From: Zhengella sedimenti
Lineage (GTDB): Bacteria; Pseudomonadota; Alphaproteobacteria; Rhizobiales; Rhizobiaceae
Direction: 5' to 3'
NCBI RefSeq assembly: GCF_046506625.1
Contig: NZ_JBKFFP010000001.1
Location: 124,001-188,000 of the forward strand
Length of the DNA stretch: 64,000 bases
Shown here: positions 1 through 9,302 of the stretch, one piece after another
Numbering within the stretch: position 1 is the first letter of the stretch
How the letters are laid out: each line of letters begins with the position of its first letter
Program-made: the position numbers and the translations under genes
Notes under the pieces: generated by a model
Databases searched by the model: none
The model's input: only the letters and a program-made list of their open reading frames with translations
What the model was told of the DNA's origin: nothing

Positions 1-177
1 CTGCTGGACAATTACGGAATCTACGTGCAGCCGATCAACTATCCGACGGTGGCAAAAGGGACGGAGCGCCTGCGCATCACACCGTCGCCATACCATTCCG
101 ACGCGGATATCGACCATCTGGCAGGGGCGCTCAGCGACCTGTGGAGCCAGTGCGCGCTGGCGCGGGCTGTCGCCTGA
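1..177 (+). CDS. hemA: 5-aminolevulinate synthase, C-terminal fragment
   Basis: The last 58 residues of a protein that begins before the window. They include GTERLRITPSPYH, the characteristic C-terminal segment of 5-aminolevulinate synthase, followed by an acidic helix. The enzyme uses pyridoxal phosphate to condense glycine with succinyl-CoA in the cytoplasm, the first step of haem synthesis by the C4 route used in alphaproteobacteria. The frame is open from base 1 and ends in TGA at 175-177. The next element is a hairpin terminator, so this is probably the last gene of its transcript. The call rests only on the C-terminus, because the catalytic lysine region lies outside the window. Confidence 0.93.
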   Translation: MLDNYGIYVQPINYPTVAKGTERLRITPSPYHSDADIDHLAGALSDLWSQCALARAVA

Positions 178-208
178 CCGGCCTGAAAGCTTGCAGGCAA
201 TGAGAAAG

Positions 209-235
209 AAGCGCCCGTCCGGGGCGCTTTTTTTT
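209..235 (+). terminator. Rho-independent terminator after hemA
   Basis: An 8-bp stem (AAGCGCCC with GGGCGCTT) and a 5-nt loop are followed by a run of T residues at 228-235. It lies 31 bases after the hemA stop codon. Confidence 0.9.
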
Positions 236-360
236 GCGGCCGCGCATTCCTGAAACCGTTCGTTCAAATGCGATTCAAATGCCGGGTCCGTCCACAAACG
301 TTTGGTGACGGCTTTCATCCATGATCGCTGATGGAACCGGGGGGCGCCTGCTTTGACGGG

Positions 361-660
361 ATGGACGCCATGAAACTCGAACGTATAGAAACGAATTTTA
401 CCGATGTCCTGGACGGCGTGGCCTTTGCCATGGGCTGTGCCGGCATGCGGGTCATCGTCATCGTGAGCAACGAGACGCTGGTGCGCATGGGCCTGCCATT
501 GAAGGACGAACTGCGGCCCGGCTTCCTCGCACAGCATCTTGCATTCTGGCAGGATGTGGCAAGCGGCAAGTTCGAACGCGGCGAATACGAGAACCGGGGA
601 TCGCGCGTGCGCATCCTGCCACGCGACATCGCCATGACGCAGTTCAGCCGGGCCAGTTGA
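361..660 (+). CDS. Small hypothetical protein, weakly DUF1488-like
   Basis: I do not recognise this 99-residue protein with certainty. ATG codons at 331, 361 and 370 are all in frame; 361 and 370 are nearest the conserved-looking part, and none has a strong ribosome binding site. The product has no signal peptide or membrane segment and no cysteine pair. The order of a beta-rich N-terminus with VIVIVSNETL, a middle helix with AFWQDVASGK, and a basic R-x-R end loosely recalls DUF1488 proteins of rhizobia. It is a single gene between the hemA terminator and the convergent fructokinase gene, whose stop is 10 bases away. Reading-frame quality is good but function is unknown. Confidence 0.55.
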   Translation: MDAMKLERIETNFTDVLDGVAFAMGCAGMRVIVIVSNETLVRMGLPLKDELRPGFLAQHLAFWQDVASGKFERGEYENRGSRVRILPRDIAMTQFSRAS

Positions 661-669
661 GGGCGGCTT

Positions 670-1593
670 TCACGCCAGTTCCGACCGCCAGGGCGGGTTC
701 GCGCCCGCCCGCGACACCGTAACCGCCGCCGCCGCCATGCCCAGTTCCAGCGCGCGCGCGATCATGCCGGGAGCGGGCGCACGCAGCGCCTCAAGCGACA
801 GCGCGCCGTCCGCATGGAGGCTCGCCAGGAACCCGGCATTGAACGTGTCGCCCGCGCCGACGGTATCGACGACCTTCACCTTTCGGGCAGGCCGCCGTAT
901 CTCTCCGCCGGGAACGTAGGCCGCGGCGCCTTGTCCACCGCTCGTCACCAGAACGATCGACGGTCCCCGCTGCAAGAGGGCACGCGCCAGATCGCCCTCA
1001 TCGCCGGGCCCTTGCAGCCAGTGCAGGTCCTCATCCGACAGCTTGACCACGGTCGCGGCCGCGATCATCCGGACGATCCTGGTGCGATAGGCGGCTTCGT
1101 CGCGGATGAAGCCCGGCCGGATATTCGGGTCGAGCATGACGGGCCGCCGCGACGCCTCGCGCAGCATGAGCGCCTCGTAGGCGCCGCCGCAAGGCTCGAC
1201 GGCAAGGCTGATGCCTCCGAAGAACATCGCCTGCACGTCCGGCCCGGTTTCCGGCATGTCAGCGGCGGCCAGCATGCGGCCGGCCGTGTTCTCGTCATTG
1301 AACGCATAGGTCGCCTGCCCGTCGACAAGGCGCACGAAAGCCAGCGTCGTCGGCCGGTCCGAGCGGATGACGCGGGCATGGTCCACCTGCGCGGCGGCAA
1401 GCCCGTCGAGCAGCATGTCGCCGAAGAAATCGGTGGAGATGCCGGACAGGAAACCGGCCGGCGCGCCCAGACGGCCAAGCGCGATGGCGGTGTTGTAGAC
1501 CGCCCCACCGCAATGGGGCGCAAACAGCAATTCGCCGCCGGCGCCATGGCGCGGCAGCATGTCGATCAGGGCTTCGCCGCAGCAAAGGATCAT
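670..1593 (-). CDS. PfkB-family carbohydrate kinase, probable fructokinase
   Basis: This 307-residue protein has the ribokinase/PfkB fold. The N-terminus carries GEALIDMLP and a CGGAVYNTAIALGRLG sugar-binding glycine motif. Near residue 250 lies DTVGAGDTFNAGF, the PfkB signature 2 with the catalytic Asp and the anion hole. This architecture is typical of bacterial fructokinases (ScrK/Frk), which convert fructose to fructose 6-phosphate with ATP in the cytoplasm. It lies 42 bases downstream of the ROK regulator on the same strand and next to a divergent fructose-type ABC transporter operon. That makes fructose, or a ketose derived from it, the best guess for substrate. PfkB members vary in specificity, so the exact sugar is inferred from context. 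Confidence 0.85.
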   Translation of the reverse strand: MILCCGEALIDMLPRHGAGGELLFAPHCGGAVYNTAIALGRLGAPAGFLSGISTDFFGDMLLDGLAAAQVDHARVIRSDRPTTLAFVRLVDGQATYAFNDENTAGRMLAAADMPETGPDVQAMFFGGISLAVEPCGGAYEALMLREASRRPVMLDPNIRPGFIRDEAAYRTRIVRMIAAATVVKLSDEDLHWLQGPGDEGDLARALLQRGPSIVLVTSGGQGAAAYVPGGEIRRPARKVKVVDTVGAGDTFNAGFLASLHADGALSLEALRAPAPGMIARALELGMAAAAVTVSRAGANPPWRSELA

Positions 1594-1635
1594 GGTCCCA
1601 CCTGTCCTGGGATGAGGTGAATGCCGGCGGGCATC

Positions 1636-2862
1636 TCAGTTTTCCTTCAGGAAGGCATCCTGCCCGACGAGGAAGCGTTCAAGCAGCGGCAGCGCGGCGG
1701 CGCCAAGTGCGCGTGCATTGTGCCCGACGGTCCCCTCGCCCACGGCCGGAGCCTCGATGCCGGCGAGGTTCATCGCGGCAAGCCTCCCGGCCGTTTGCGC
1801 GACGATACGCCCGCGCACGCTTTCCGGCATGGAGCCGTCGATCAATGCCGCCTCGAAATCGATGACGCTGGCGGCCGACAGGATGGCATGGGCCAGCCCG
1901 CCCGCCGTTTCGTCGATCCAGGGGTCGAGAATGGCCGGGTCGACCTGCCAGCGTTCCGGCGAATCCCAGAGGATGGAGGAGGCCTGACCCCGCTCGTCCA
2001 TCGCCTGTTCCAGCCTGGCGATGGAGGCGACATCGATCAACTGGCATATCCGGCCGCCAGGTCCGGGCACCGGCATGGAACCGAGAGCACCGGCATTGCC
2101 GGTGCGGCCCGGATAGAGATTACCGTTGAGGACAATGCCGCCGCCAACAAAGAAGCCGATATAGAAATAGACGAAATCGCGCGGACCGCCGGGCCGTCCG
2201 AAGACGAGTTCGGCGCTGCAGGCGGCGGTGGCATCGTTCTCAAGGAAGACAGGCAGATCGCAGCGCGCGGCGATTTCCGCCCGCATGTCCACCTGACGCC
2301 AGGCTTGCGCCGTCTCGGCCGGCGCGCCGATGGATTCGGCCCAGTCCCACATCCTGAACGGCATGGCGATACCGAGGCCCGCAAGGCGCGCGCGTGCCTT
2401 TTCGCCAAGCGTCGCATCGATGCGCGCCCTGGCTTCGCCGACAAAGCGGATCATGTCCCCCGGCGTGGGGTAGCGGTAGGTGTGATGCACCTGTTCCAGG
2501 ACATTGCCGAGAAAGTCGGTCAGCACGAGATCGGCGCTGCGGCGGCCGAGCTTCAGGCCGTAGAACCAGGCGCCGTCCGGGGCCAGCGACATGGGAACCG
2601 ACGGCTGGCCGACCCGGCCGCGCACGGGTTCGCCGCGCAGGAGCAGGCCGTCGCCTTCAAGTTCCCGCATGATCACCGAGACCGTCTGCGCCGACAAACC
2701 CGTCATGCGGGCGATGTCGGATTTCGCCAATGCGCCGTGGCGGCGGACGAGCGACAGCACGAGCCGCTCGTTATAGGCCCGCATGCCGCTCTGGTTCGAT
2801 CCGCGATTGAACCGCTCGGGCGCGGGATCGCCGTCCTGCTTGCGCGTGGTTCCGCTATCCAA
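1636..2862 (-). CDS. frcR: ROK-family transcriptional regulator, FrcR-like
   Basis: This 408-residue protein has an N-terminal MarR-like winged helix (about residues 25-85, with ALAKSDIARMTGLSAQTVSV) followed by a ROK sugar-kinase-like domain. The ROK domain keeps the nucleotide-binding-like LENDATAACSAELVFG and a glycine-rich GGGIVLNGNL segment. The start is a TTG at 2862, supported by GGGAGGA 5-6 bases upstream; no in-frame ATG fits better. It is divergent from the transporter genes and upstream of the fructokinase gene, as expected for a local sugar-responsive repressor. In Sinorhizobium the equivalent FrcR-type regulator sits beside frcBCAK. The effector sugar is not proven, and the canonical ROK zinc-cysteine cluster is not obvious. 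Confidence 0.8.
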   Translation of the reverse strand: MDSGTTRKQDGDPAPERFNRGSNQSGMRAYNERLVLSLVRRHGALAKSDIARMTGLSAQTVSVIMRELEGDGLLLRGEPVRGRVGQPSVPMSLAPDGAWFYGLKLGRRSADLVLTDFLGNVLEQVHHTYRYPTPGDMIRFVGEARARIDATLGEKARARLAGLGIAMPFRMWDWAESIGAPAETAQAWRQVDMRAEIAARCDLPVFLENDATAACSAELVFGRPGGPRDFVYFYIGFFVGGGIVLNGNLYPGRTGNAGALGSMPVPGPGGRICQLIDVASIARLEQAMDERGQASSILWDSPERWQVDPAILDPWIDETAGGLAHAILSAASVIDFEAALIDGSMPESVRGRIVAQTAGRLAAMNLAGIEAPAVGEGTVGHNARALGAAALPLLERFLVGQDAFLKEN

Positions 2863-2958
2863 TGGTTCCTCCCGACTGGCCGGCTTCCTGCATCATGCCG
2901 CGGGCGGCCAGCTCCGTATTGCCAGAGAATGCTCAAAGGCACCATTGCTGTCAATTAT

Positions 2959-2975
2959 TAAATCATATTGATTTA
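2959..2975. promoter_or_regulatory. Candidate ROK-regulator operator between frcR and frcB
   Basis: A perfect inverted repeat TAAATCA-tat-TGATTTA lies in the 227-bp divergent intergenic region, which is otherwise GC-rich. AT-rich palindromes of this kind are usual for NagC/XylR-type ROK proteins. A TTGACA hexamer follows at 2980-2985 and could be the -35 element of the frcB promoter, although the matching -10 is weak. Confidence 0.5.
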
Positions 2976-3089
2976 TCTATTGACAGAAGCGGGAGGATGA
3001 GTCTTTCTCTAGGGCAAGGCAGGTGCGGGAGGACCTCGGCCTGCCGGCGGGGCACCGCCCCGGTCATTCCATCCGAGGGAGGATCATCC

Positions 3090-4121
3090 TTGAAAACGCT
3101 CGCTACACTCACATCCGCCCTGCTCGGCGCCGCGGCGCTCGGTGCGCTGGCAACGATGCCGGCAGCCGCTGAGAACATCAGTGCCTGCCTGATCACCAAG
3201 ACCGACACCAATCCGTTCTTCGTCAAGATGCGCGAAGGCGCGGAGGCCAAGGCAAAGGAGTTAGGCATCACGCTCAATTCCTATGCCGGCAAGGTGGACG
3301 GCGACAACGAAACCCAGGTCGCGGCCATCGAGACCTGCATCGCCAACGGCGCCAAGGGCATCCTGCTGACGCCGTCCAGCACCTCGGCCATCGTACCCTC
3401 CGTCCAGCAGGCCCGCGATGCCGGCCTGCTTGTGATCGCGCTCGACACGCCGCTCGACCCGATCGACGCGGCCGACATGACGTTCGCCACCGACAACTTC
3501 AAGGCCGGCGAACTGATCGGCCAATGGGCGAAGGCGACGCTCGGTGCCGAAGCGGACAATGCGCGCATCGCCATGCTCGACCTGGATGTCTCGCAGCCCA
3601 CCGTCGGCGTGCTGCGTGACCAGGGCTTCATGCAGGGCTTCGGCATCGATCTCGCCGATCCGAACAAGTGGGGCGACGAAAGCGATCCGCGCATCGTCGG
3701 CCATGACGTGACCCAGGGCAACGAGGAAGGCGGCCGCAAGGCGATGGAAAACCTGCTCGCCACGGATCCGTCGATCAACGTCGTCTACACGATCAACGAA
3801 CCGGCCGCGGCCGGCGCCTACGAGGCACTGAAGTCCATCGGACGGGAAAACGACGTGCTGATCGTCTCCGTGGACGGCGGCTGCCCGGGCGTGGCCAATG
3901 TCGAGGCCGGCGTGATCGGCGCGACATCGCAGCAATATCCGCTGCTGATGGCGTCCAAGGGGATCGAGGCGATCGCCGCATGGGCCAAGGACGGCGTGAA
4001 GCCGAAGGCGACCGAAGGCAAGGCATTCTTCGACACCGGCGTCGCGCTGGTCACCGACAAGCCGGCCGAGGGCGTTCCGTCCATTTCGGTCGAAGAGGGC
4101 AAGAAGCTCTGCTGGGGTTGA
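3090..4121 (+). CDS. frcB: Sugar ABC transporter periplasmic binding protein
   Basis: A 343-residue type I periplasmic sugar-binding protein (Peripla_BP_4 family). A signal peptide of about 25 residues ends at PAAAEN, followed by ISACLITKTDTNPFFVKM and the usual alternating Rossmann segments; GDNETQVAAIETCI and SVDGGCPGV are typical of the FrcB/RbsB group. The start is TTG at 3090 with GGGAGGA about 7 bases upstream. Upstream in-frame ATGs would place the signal peptide in the middle of the protein. It is the first gene of the frcB-frcC-frcA-isomerase-frcK run. By family it captures fructose or related hexoses and pentoses in the periplasm; substrate is inferred from the neighbouring genes. 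Confidence 0.87.
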   Translation: MKTLATLTSALLGAAALGALATMPAAAENISACLITKTDTNPFFVKMREGAEAKAKELGITLNSYAGKVDGDNETQVAAIETCIANGAKGILLTPSSTSAIVPSVQQARDAGLLVIALDTPLDPIDAADMTFATDNFKAGELIGQWAKATLGAEADNARIAMLDLDVSQPTVGVLRDQGFMQGFGIDLADPNKWGDESDPRIVGHDVTQGNEEGGRKAMENLLATDPSINVVYTINEPAAAGAYEALKSIGRENDVLIVSVDGGCPGVANVEAGVIGATSQQYPLLMASKGIEAIAAWAKDGVKPKATEGKAFFDTGVALVTDKPAEGVPSISVEEGKKLCWG

Positions 4122-4131
4122 TCCCGGCACC

Positions 4132-4158
4132 GGTCGGGCGGACAGGGTCCGCCTGACC
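4132..4158 (+). other. Stem-loop between frcB and frcC
   Basis: A 12-bp stem (GGTCGGGCGGAC with GTCCGCCTGACC, one mismatch, 3-nt loop) starts 11 bases after the frcB stop and lacks a long U-run. Such hairpins after binding-protein genes often protect the upstream mRNA, giving more binding protein than permease. Confidence 0.55.
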
Positions 4159-4254
4159 TTTACGCCCATTCCCAAAAACCGCACACTGGCCTGACGGCGC
4201 GGAGCACCGGTCCTGCCGGAGCGCGCAGCGCCGTGGCCATGGGAGGACGACACC

Positions 4255-5321
4255 GTGACCGATACCGACCGATACGAGGACGTGGTCAAGACCCGCCGCG
4301 ACGAGACGTTCGCGGAGTTCCGGCAAGGCGACCGCGGCATCATGAGCCGGGTGCACCATGCCCTGCACACCACCCCCGCACTGGTGCCGCTGATCGTCCT
4401 GCTGGCCGCTGTCGCGGTATTCGGGGCGGTGCTGGGCTCGAAGTTCTTCTCGCCCTTCGCCATGACGCTGATCCTGCAACAGGTCCAGATCGTCGGCGTG
4501 CTGGCGGCCGCGCAAAGCCTGATCATCCTGACGGCCGGCATCGACCTCTCGGTTGGCGCGCTGGCGGTGTTGTGCTCCGTCATCATGGGACAGTTCACAT
4601 TCCGCTACGGCATTCCGCCATTCCTGGCGGTGGCCGCCGGGCTGGCCTTCGGGACTGCCATCGGCGCGGTCAATGGCTGGCTCGTCAGCCGCATGAAGCT
4701 GCCGCCCTTCATCGTGACGCTGGGCATGTGGCAGATCGTGCTGGCGGCCAACTATCTCTATTCGGCCAACGAGACGATCCGCGCGCAGGACATCGAGGCA
4801 CAGGCGCCGTTCCTGCAATTCCTCGGCGCGAAGTTCCAGGTTGGCGGCGCCACCTTCACGCTGGGCGTCATCCTGATGATCGTTCTGGTGGCCGTGCTGG
4901 CCTATGCGCTGCGCTCCACCGCCTGGGGGCGCCATGTCTATGCGGTCGGCGACGACCCGGAAGCGGCCGGTCTTTCCGGTGTCAACGTGCACCGGACGCT
5001 GATGAGCGTCTACATGCTGGTCGGCTTCATCTGCGGCCTGGCGGGGTGGGTGATGATCGGCCGCTTCGGCTCGGTCTCGCCGTCGGCGACGACCGGCGTG
5101 ATCGGCAACATCCAGTCGATCACCGCGGTGGTGATCGGCGGCATCTCGCTGTTCGGCGGACGCGGCTCCATCCTCGGCGCCTTCTTCGGCGCGCTGATCG
5201 TGGGCGTGTTCGAACTCGGCCTGCGCATGGCGGGCGCCGACCCGCAATGGACATATCTGCTCATCGGCACCCTCATCATCGGCGCCGTGACTGTGGACCA
5301 GTGGATCAGAAAGGTGACGGC

Positions 5322-5325
<4 letters not shown>
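4255..5325 (+). CDS. frcC: Sugar ABC transporter permease
   Basis: A 356-residue inner-membrane permease of the BPD_transp_2 (RbsC/AraH/FrcC) type. After a hydrophilic N-terminus of about 40 residues there are roughly ten hydrophobic segments. The family motif LTAGIDLSVGAL is near residue 95 and AVVIGGISLFGGRGSILGA near residue 295. The start is GTG at 4255 with GGGAGGA 8 bases upstream. The stop overlaps the frcA start in an ATGA arrangement, which indicates translational coupling. The homodimer forms the channel for the sugar delivered by the frcB product. Length and motifs are normal for the family. Confidence 0.9.
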
Positions 5326-6103
<778 letters not shown>

Positions 6104-6104
<1 letters not shown>

Positions 6105-6784
6105 TGCAACGCAGCCGCGTCAACGCCATCATCGCCGAGGCCGATGCCTTCATCCGGTCATGCGGCTATCTCCTGCCGCCGTTCGCATACTGGTCACCGG
6201 AGGAGATGCGGGAGCGCCGTCCGCCCGGCATAGTCGATGCGCGGCTTGGCTGGGACATCACCGACTACGGCAAGGGCCGGTTCGAAGACCTCGGCCTGTT
6301 CCTGTTCACCGTCCGCAACGGACGCGCCGCCGACCTCGCGGCAGGGCGCGGGATGCTCTACGCCGAGAAGATCATGATCTCGCGCAAGGAGCAGCTGTCG
6401 CCGATGCACCGGCACGTCATCAAGGCCGAGGACATCATCAACCGCGGCGGCGGAACGCTGGCGCTGAAACTGTTCATGAGCGCGCAGGACGGCTCCATCG
6501 ACCATGATGCCCCCGTCTGCGTGCCCTGCGACGGGGTGGAGCGGCGCCTCGATGCCGGCGGCATCCTGACGCTTTCCCCCGGCGAGAGCGTCACGCTGAT
6601 GCCCGGTGTCTGGCACGCCTTCTGGGCCGAAGGCGCGGACGTGCTGATCGGCGAGGTGTCGACGGTCAACGACGACGAGACCGACAACATCTTCGCCGAG
6701 CGCGTCGAGCGTTTCTCCACCATCGAGGAGGATTGCCCGCCCGCGCACCTGCTGGTTTCGGACTACCGGACCTGGCTGGCATGA
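6104..6784 (+). CDS. D-lyxose/D-mannose ketol-isomerase family cupin
   Basis: A 226-residue protein of the D-lyxose isomerase (LyxI-like) cupin family. The metal-binding cupin motif appears as MHRHVIKAEDIINRGGG near residue 105, and the second cupin motif as GVWHAFW near residue 168. Family members interconvert D-lyxose and D-xylulose, and D-mannose and D-fructose, using Mn2+. The ATG at 6104 overlaps the frcA stop and the stop overlaps the next ATG, so it is embedded in the transporter operon. With a fructokinase in the same locus, the simplest reading is import of mannose or lyxose, isomerisation to the ketose, then phosphorylation. Which aldose is the natural substrate cannot be told from sequence. 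Confidence 0.78.
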
Positions 6785-7398
6785 GCGCGCGCCGGGTTTC
6801 AAACGGCGATCTGGCCGGCCTGATCGCAGAAGCGGCGGCGGGCCGCGAGCGCTATACCGTGGCAATCGCCGGCGCGCCGGGCGCGGGGAAATCCACGCTG
6901 GCGGCCGGCCTGGCCCGGACACTGGGCGGCCGCGCCGTCGTGGTGCCGATGGACGGGTTCCATCTCGACAATGCCATCCTGGAAGCGCGCGGCCTGATGG
7001 CGGTGAAAGGCGCGCCGGAGACCTTCGACGTGGCCGGGTTCGCCGCCCTGCTCGGCAGGCTTGCCACGGAAGACGCGGTGGCCATCCCGGTCTTCGACCG
7101 CGCCGCCGACCTGTCGCGGGCCGGCGCGGCGATCGTGTCGACGGCCACGCCCATCCGCATCGTGGAAGGCAATTACCTGCTCATCGACCGGCCAGGCTGG
7201 CGCAGCTTGCGGCCCCATTTCGATCTTGCCGTCATTCTGGATGTGCCGGAAGCCGAACTGGAGCGCCGGCTGGTGCAGCGCTGGCTGGCGCATGGCCTTG
7301 ACCCCCAGGCAGCGCGGTCGCGGGCGCTCGGCAACGACATTCCCAATGCGCGGCTCGTAGCCGCCGAATCCAGCGGGGCGGACCTGATCGTTTCCTGA
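6781..7398 (+). CDS. frcK: FrcK-like P-loop kinase (uridine/pantothenate kinase fold)
   Basis: A 205-residue nucleoside/nucleotide kinase-family protein. Walker A is GAPGAGKST near residue 30. VVPMDGFHLDN near residue 60 resembles the substrate-binding segment of uridine and pantothenate kinases, and EGNYLLIDRPGW is the conserved segment of YggC/FrcK proteins. The chosen ATG at 6781 overlaps the preceding stop; an in-frame ATG 48 bases upstream would only add residues lying inside the isomerase gene. In S. meliloti the FrcK protein is encoded with frcBCA, which matches here. Its phosphoryl acceptor is not established, so the name reflects synteny. Confidence 0.75.
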   Translation: MSARRVSNGDLAGLIAEAAAGRERYTVAIAGAPGAGKSTLAAGLARTLGGRAVVVPMDGFHLDNAILEARGLMAVKGAPETFDVAGFAALLGRLATEDAVAIPVFDRAADLSRAGAAIVSTATPIRIVEGNYLLIDRPGWRSLRPHFDLAVILDVPEAELERRLVQRWLAHGLDPQAARSRALGNDIPNARLVAAESSGADLIVS

Positions 7399-7457
7399 CC
7401 GCCCGGCAGATGGCACAGGGCTTGCTAGCTCATGGCAAGGACGGGAGCGGGAACCGG

Positions 7458-8306
7458 ATGAACCAGATCGCCACCATCGCGCCAGCCATGCAGCGCACCT
7501 CGGGCAGCGGCCGCATCATGGTCAAGGCGGTCGGCGCGCACACACGGCTGGACCGTTTCTACCAGGAGGGCGCAGCCAAGATCCGCATACCGCGCCTGCC
7601 GGGCAGGACAGGCATGGAAGCTGTCCTCATCAACACCGCCGGCGGCCTGACCGGTGGCGACCGTCTCTCCTGGGATGTCCAAGCCGGACCGGGCACGGCG
7701 CTGACCATGACGACACAGGCCTGCGAGAAGGTTTACAAGGCGGCAGGCGGCACGGCGCAAATCGATGTCGCCCTCGCCGCCGGCGACGGTGCGTCGCTGG
7801 CATGGCTGCCGCAGGAGACCATCCTTTTCGACCGTGCGCGGCTTGTCCGCCGCCTTGAGGCCGATCTCGCGCCCGATGCACGCCTTCTCGCGGTGGAAGC
7901 CACGATCTTCGGGCGCCAGGCCCATGGCGAAAGCGTGCGCGAGGCGCTGTTTGCGGATCGCTGGCGCATTCGCCGGGCCGGCCGCCTGATCCACGCCGAC
8001 GACCTGAGACTTTCCGGCGACGTGGCCGCGACGCTTGCCCTTCCGGCCGTGACGGGCGGCGGTATTGCCGTCGCCACCGTGCTTCTCGCCAGCGAGGATG
8101 CGGAGGCACTGCTGGAGCGGCTCCGGGCGTTGCTGGCGGCTTGCCCTCACGTTCAGGCGGGCGCATCCTTCTGGCCGACGGCAGGGTCTGGCAAGCTTCT
8201 TGCCAGACTGGTGGCAAGCGACGGCATCAGCCTGCGCAAAGGCCTTTCCCCGGCGCTGGCGCTGCTCAATCAGGGGGCACCATTGCCCAAAATTTGGTCA
8301 CTTTGA
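7458..8306 (+). CDS. ureD: Urease accessory protein UreD
   Basis: A 282-residue UreD/UreH-type protein. It is the scaffold that binds apo-urease together with UreF and UreG during insertion of the two nickel ions and carbamylation of the active-site lysine. Typical family segments are present: VLINTAGGLTGGDRL near residue 55, TTQACEKVYKA near residue 80 and LAWLPQETILFDRARL near residue 115. ATG 7458 is preceded by a purine-rich GGGAGCGGGAA. It opens the urease cluster only 59 bases after frcK, without a visible terminator, so some readthrough from the sugar operon is possible. Confidence 0.92.
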   Translation: MNQIATIAPAMQRTSGSGRIMVKAVGAHTRLDRFYQEGAAKIRIPRLPGRTGMEAVLINTAGGLTGGDRLSWDVQAGPGTALTMTTQACEKVYKAAGGTAQIDVALAAGDGASLAWLPQETILFDRARLVRRLEADLAPDARLLAVEATIFGRQAHGESVREALFADRWRIRRAGRLIHADDLRLSGDVAATLALPAVTGGGIAVATVLLASEDAEALLERLRALLAACPHVQAGASFWPTAGSGKLLARLVASDGISLRKGLSPALALLNQGAPLPKIWSL

Positions 8307-8321
8307 CGGAGTGAGATACGC

Positions 8322-8624
8322 ATGATCCTGACACCGCGCGAAAAGGACAAGCTGCTGATTTCCATGGCGGCCATGGTGGCGCGGCGGCGGCTGGAGCGGG
8401 GCGTGAAGCTCAATCATCCCGAGGCGATCGCGCTGATCACGGATTTCGTGGTGGAAGGCGCGCGCGACGGGCGCGCGGTCGCCGACCTCATGGAAGCCGG
8501 CGCCCATGTCATCACCCGCGCGCAGGTGATGGAAGGCGTTGCCGAGATGATCCATGACGTGCAGGTGGAAGCAACCTTTCCCGACGGGACCAAGCTCGTC
8601 ACCGTGCATGAGCCGATCCGGTAA
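8322..8624 (+). CDS. ureA: Urease subunit gamma
   Basis: A 100-residue protein with the normal length and sequence of urease gamma, including LTPREKDKLLI at the start, GVKLNHPEAIALI near residue 27 and the C-terminal VEATFPDGTKLVTVHEPI. It forms the (alpha-beta-gamma)3 urease with the ureB and ureC products and has a structural role. The gene lies 15 bases after ureD. The next reading frame begins 6 bases after its stop. Confidence 0.97.
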   Translation: MILTPREKDKLLISMAAMVARRRLERGVKLNHPEAIALITDFVVEGARDGRAVADLMEAGAHVITRAQVMEGVAEMIHDVQVEATFPDGTKLVTVHEPIR

Positions 8625-8630
8625 GCGCCG

Positions 8631-9302
8631 ATGAACCAGTCACCCGACCCCGGCAAAGGCAAGAGCGGCGAGACGATCCGCGCCGCCGAAGCGCGCATGA
8701 TCGCGGATGCGACGCTCTTCGCAGCGCGCGCCCATGCCGGCCAGGTCCGCGAGGATTCGGGCGAACCCTACATCAACCACCTTGCCGAGGTGGCCGCTTT
8801 CCTGTCAGCGCTGGAACCGTTCGATCCCGAACTTGTTACCGCCGCCTGGCTGCATGACGTCGTGGAAGAGACCGCTTTCACGCTGGACGACATCCGCATG
8901 CTGTTCGGCGTGGAAGTGGCTGAGCTGGTCGGCGACGTCACCGATCCCCCGGACCTGAAGGGCAAGGCCCGGCGCGACCGGCAGGTCACGCACACGCGCG
9001 AGAGCGGACCGCGCGTCAAACTCCTGAAGCTGGCTGACAAGACCTCGAACGTGGAGGAGCTGATCGGCCTGCCGGCGGAGAGCTTCGACCCAAAGGGGAA
9101 TGAACGCTACCTGAAATGGGCGCGCCGCGTCGTTGCCGTCTGCCGCGGCCTGGCGCCGGACCTGGAAGCCCGCTTCGACCGCTCCGCCGAGAGGCTGGAT
9201 GCCGAGATCGCCGCGGCAAGGACGCGGGAAGAGCCGAAGAATAACGGGAAATCGGAGCCATCGCGCCGCAAAGGCAAACCGAACAAGGAGAAGAAGAAGT
9301 GA
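8631..9302 (+). CDS. SpoT/MESH1-type HD-domain protein in the urease cluster
   Basis: A 223-residue protein whose first 165 residues match the HD hydrolase domain of SpoT and small alarmone hydrolases. It has ARAHAGQVREDSGEPYINH near residue 25, WLHDVVEETA near residue 72 and VKLLKLADKTSNV near residue 125. Family members remove pyrophosphate from (p)ppGpp in a Mn2+-dependent reaction. The usual HDxxED box reads H-D-V-V-E-E here, so the second acidic residue is Glu rather than Asp. There is no synthetase, TGS or ACT domain. The C-terminal 30 residues are strongly basic and probably disordered. The stop overlaps the next GTG, so it is co-translated with ureJ. Any substrate other than an alarmone is possible. 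Confidence 0.8.
   Translation: MNQSPDPGKGKSGETIRAAEARMIADATLFAARAHAGQVREDSGEPYINHLAEVAAFLSALEPFDPELVTAAWLHDVVEETAFTLDDIRMLFGVEVAELVGDVTDPPDLKGKARRDRQVTHTRESGPRVKLLKLADKTSNVEELIGLPAESFDPKGNERYLKWARRVVAVCRGLAPDLEARFDRSAERLDAEIAAARTREEPKNNGKSEPSRRKGKPNKEKKK

Noticed and set aside
1621..2961. A 446-codon plus-strand frame covering frcR and the region up to the frcB promoter
   Set aside because: It is antisense to a clear ROK regulator and runs through the divergent promoter region. There is no plausible start signal.
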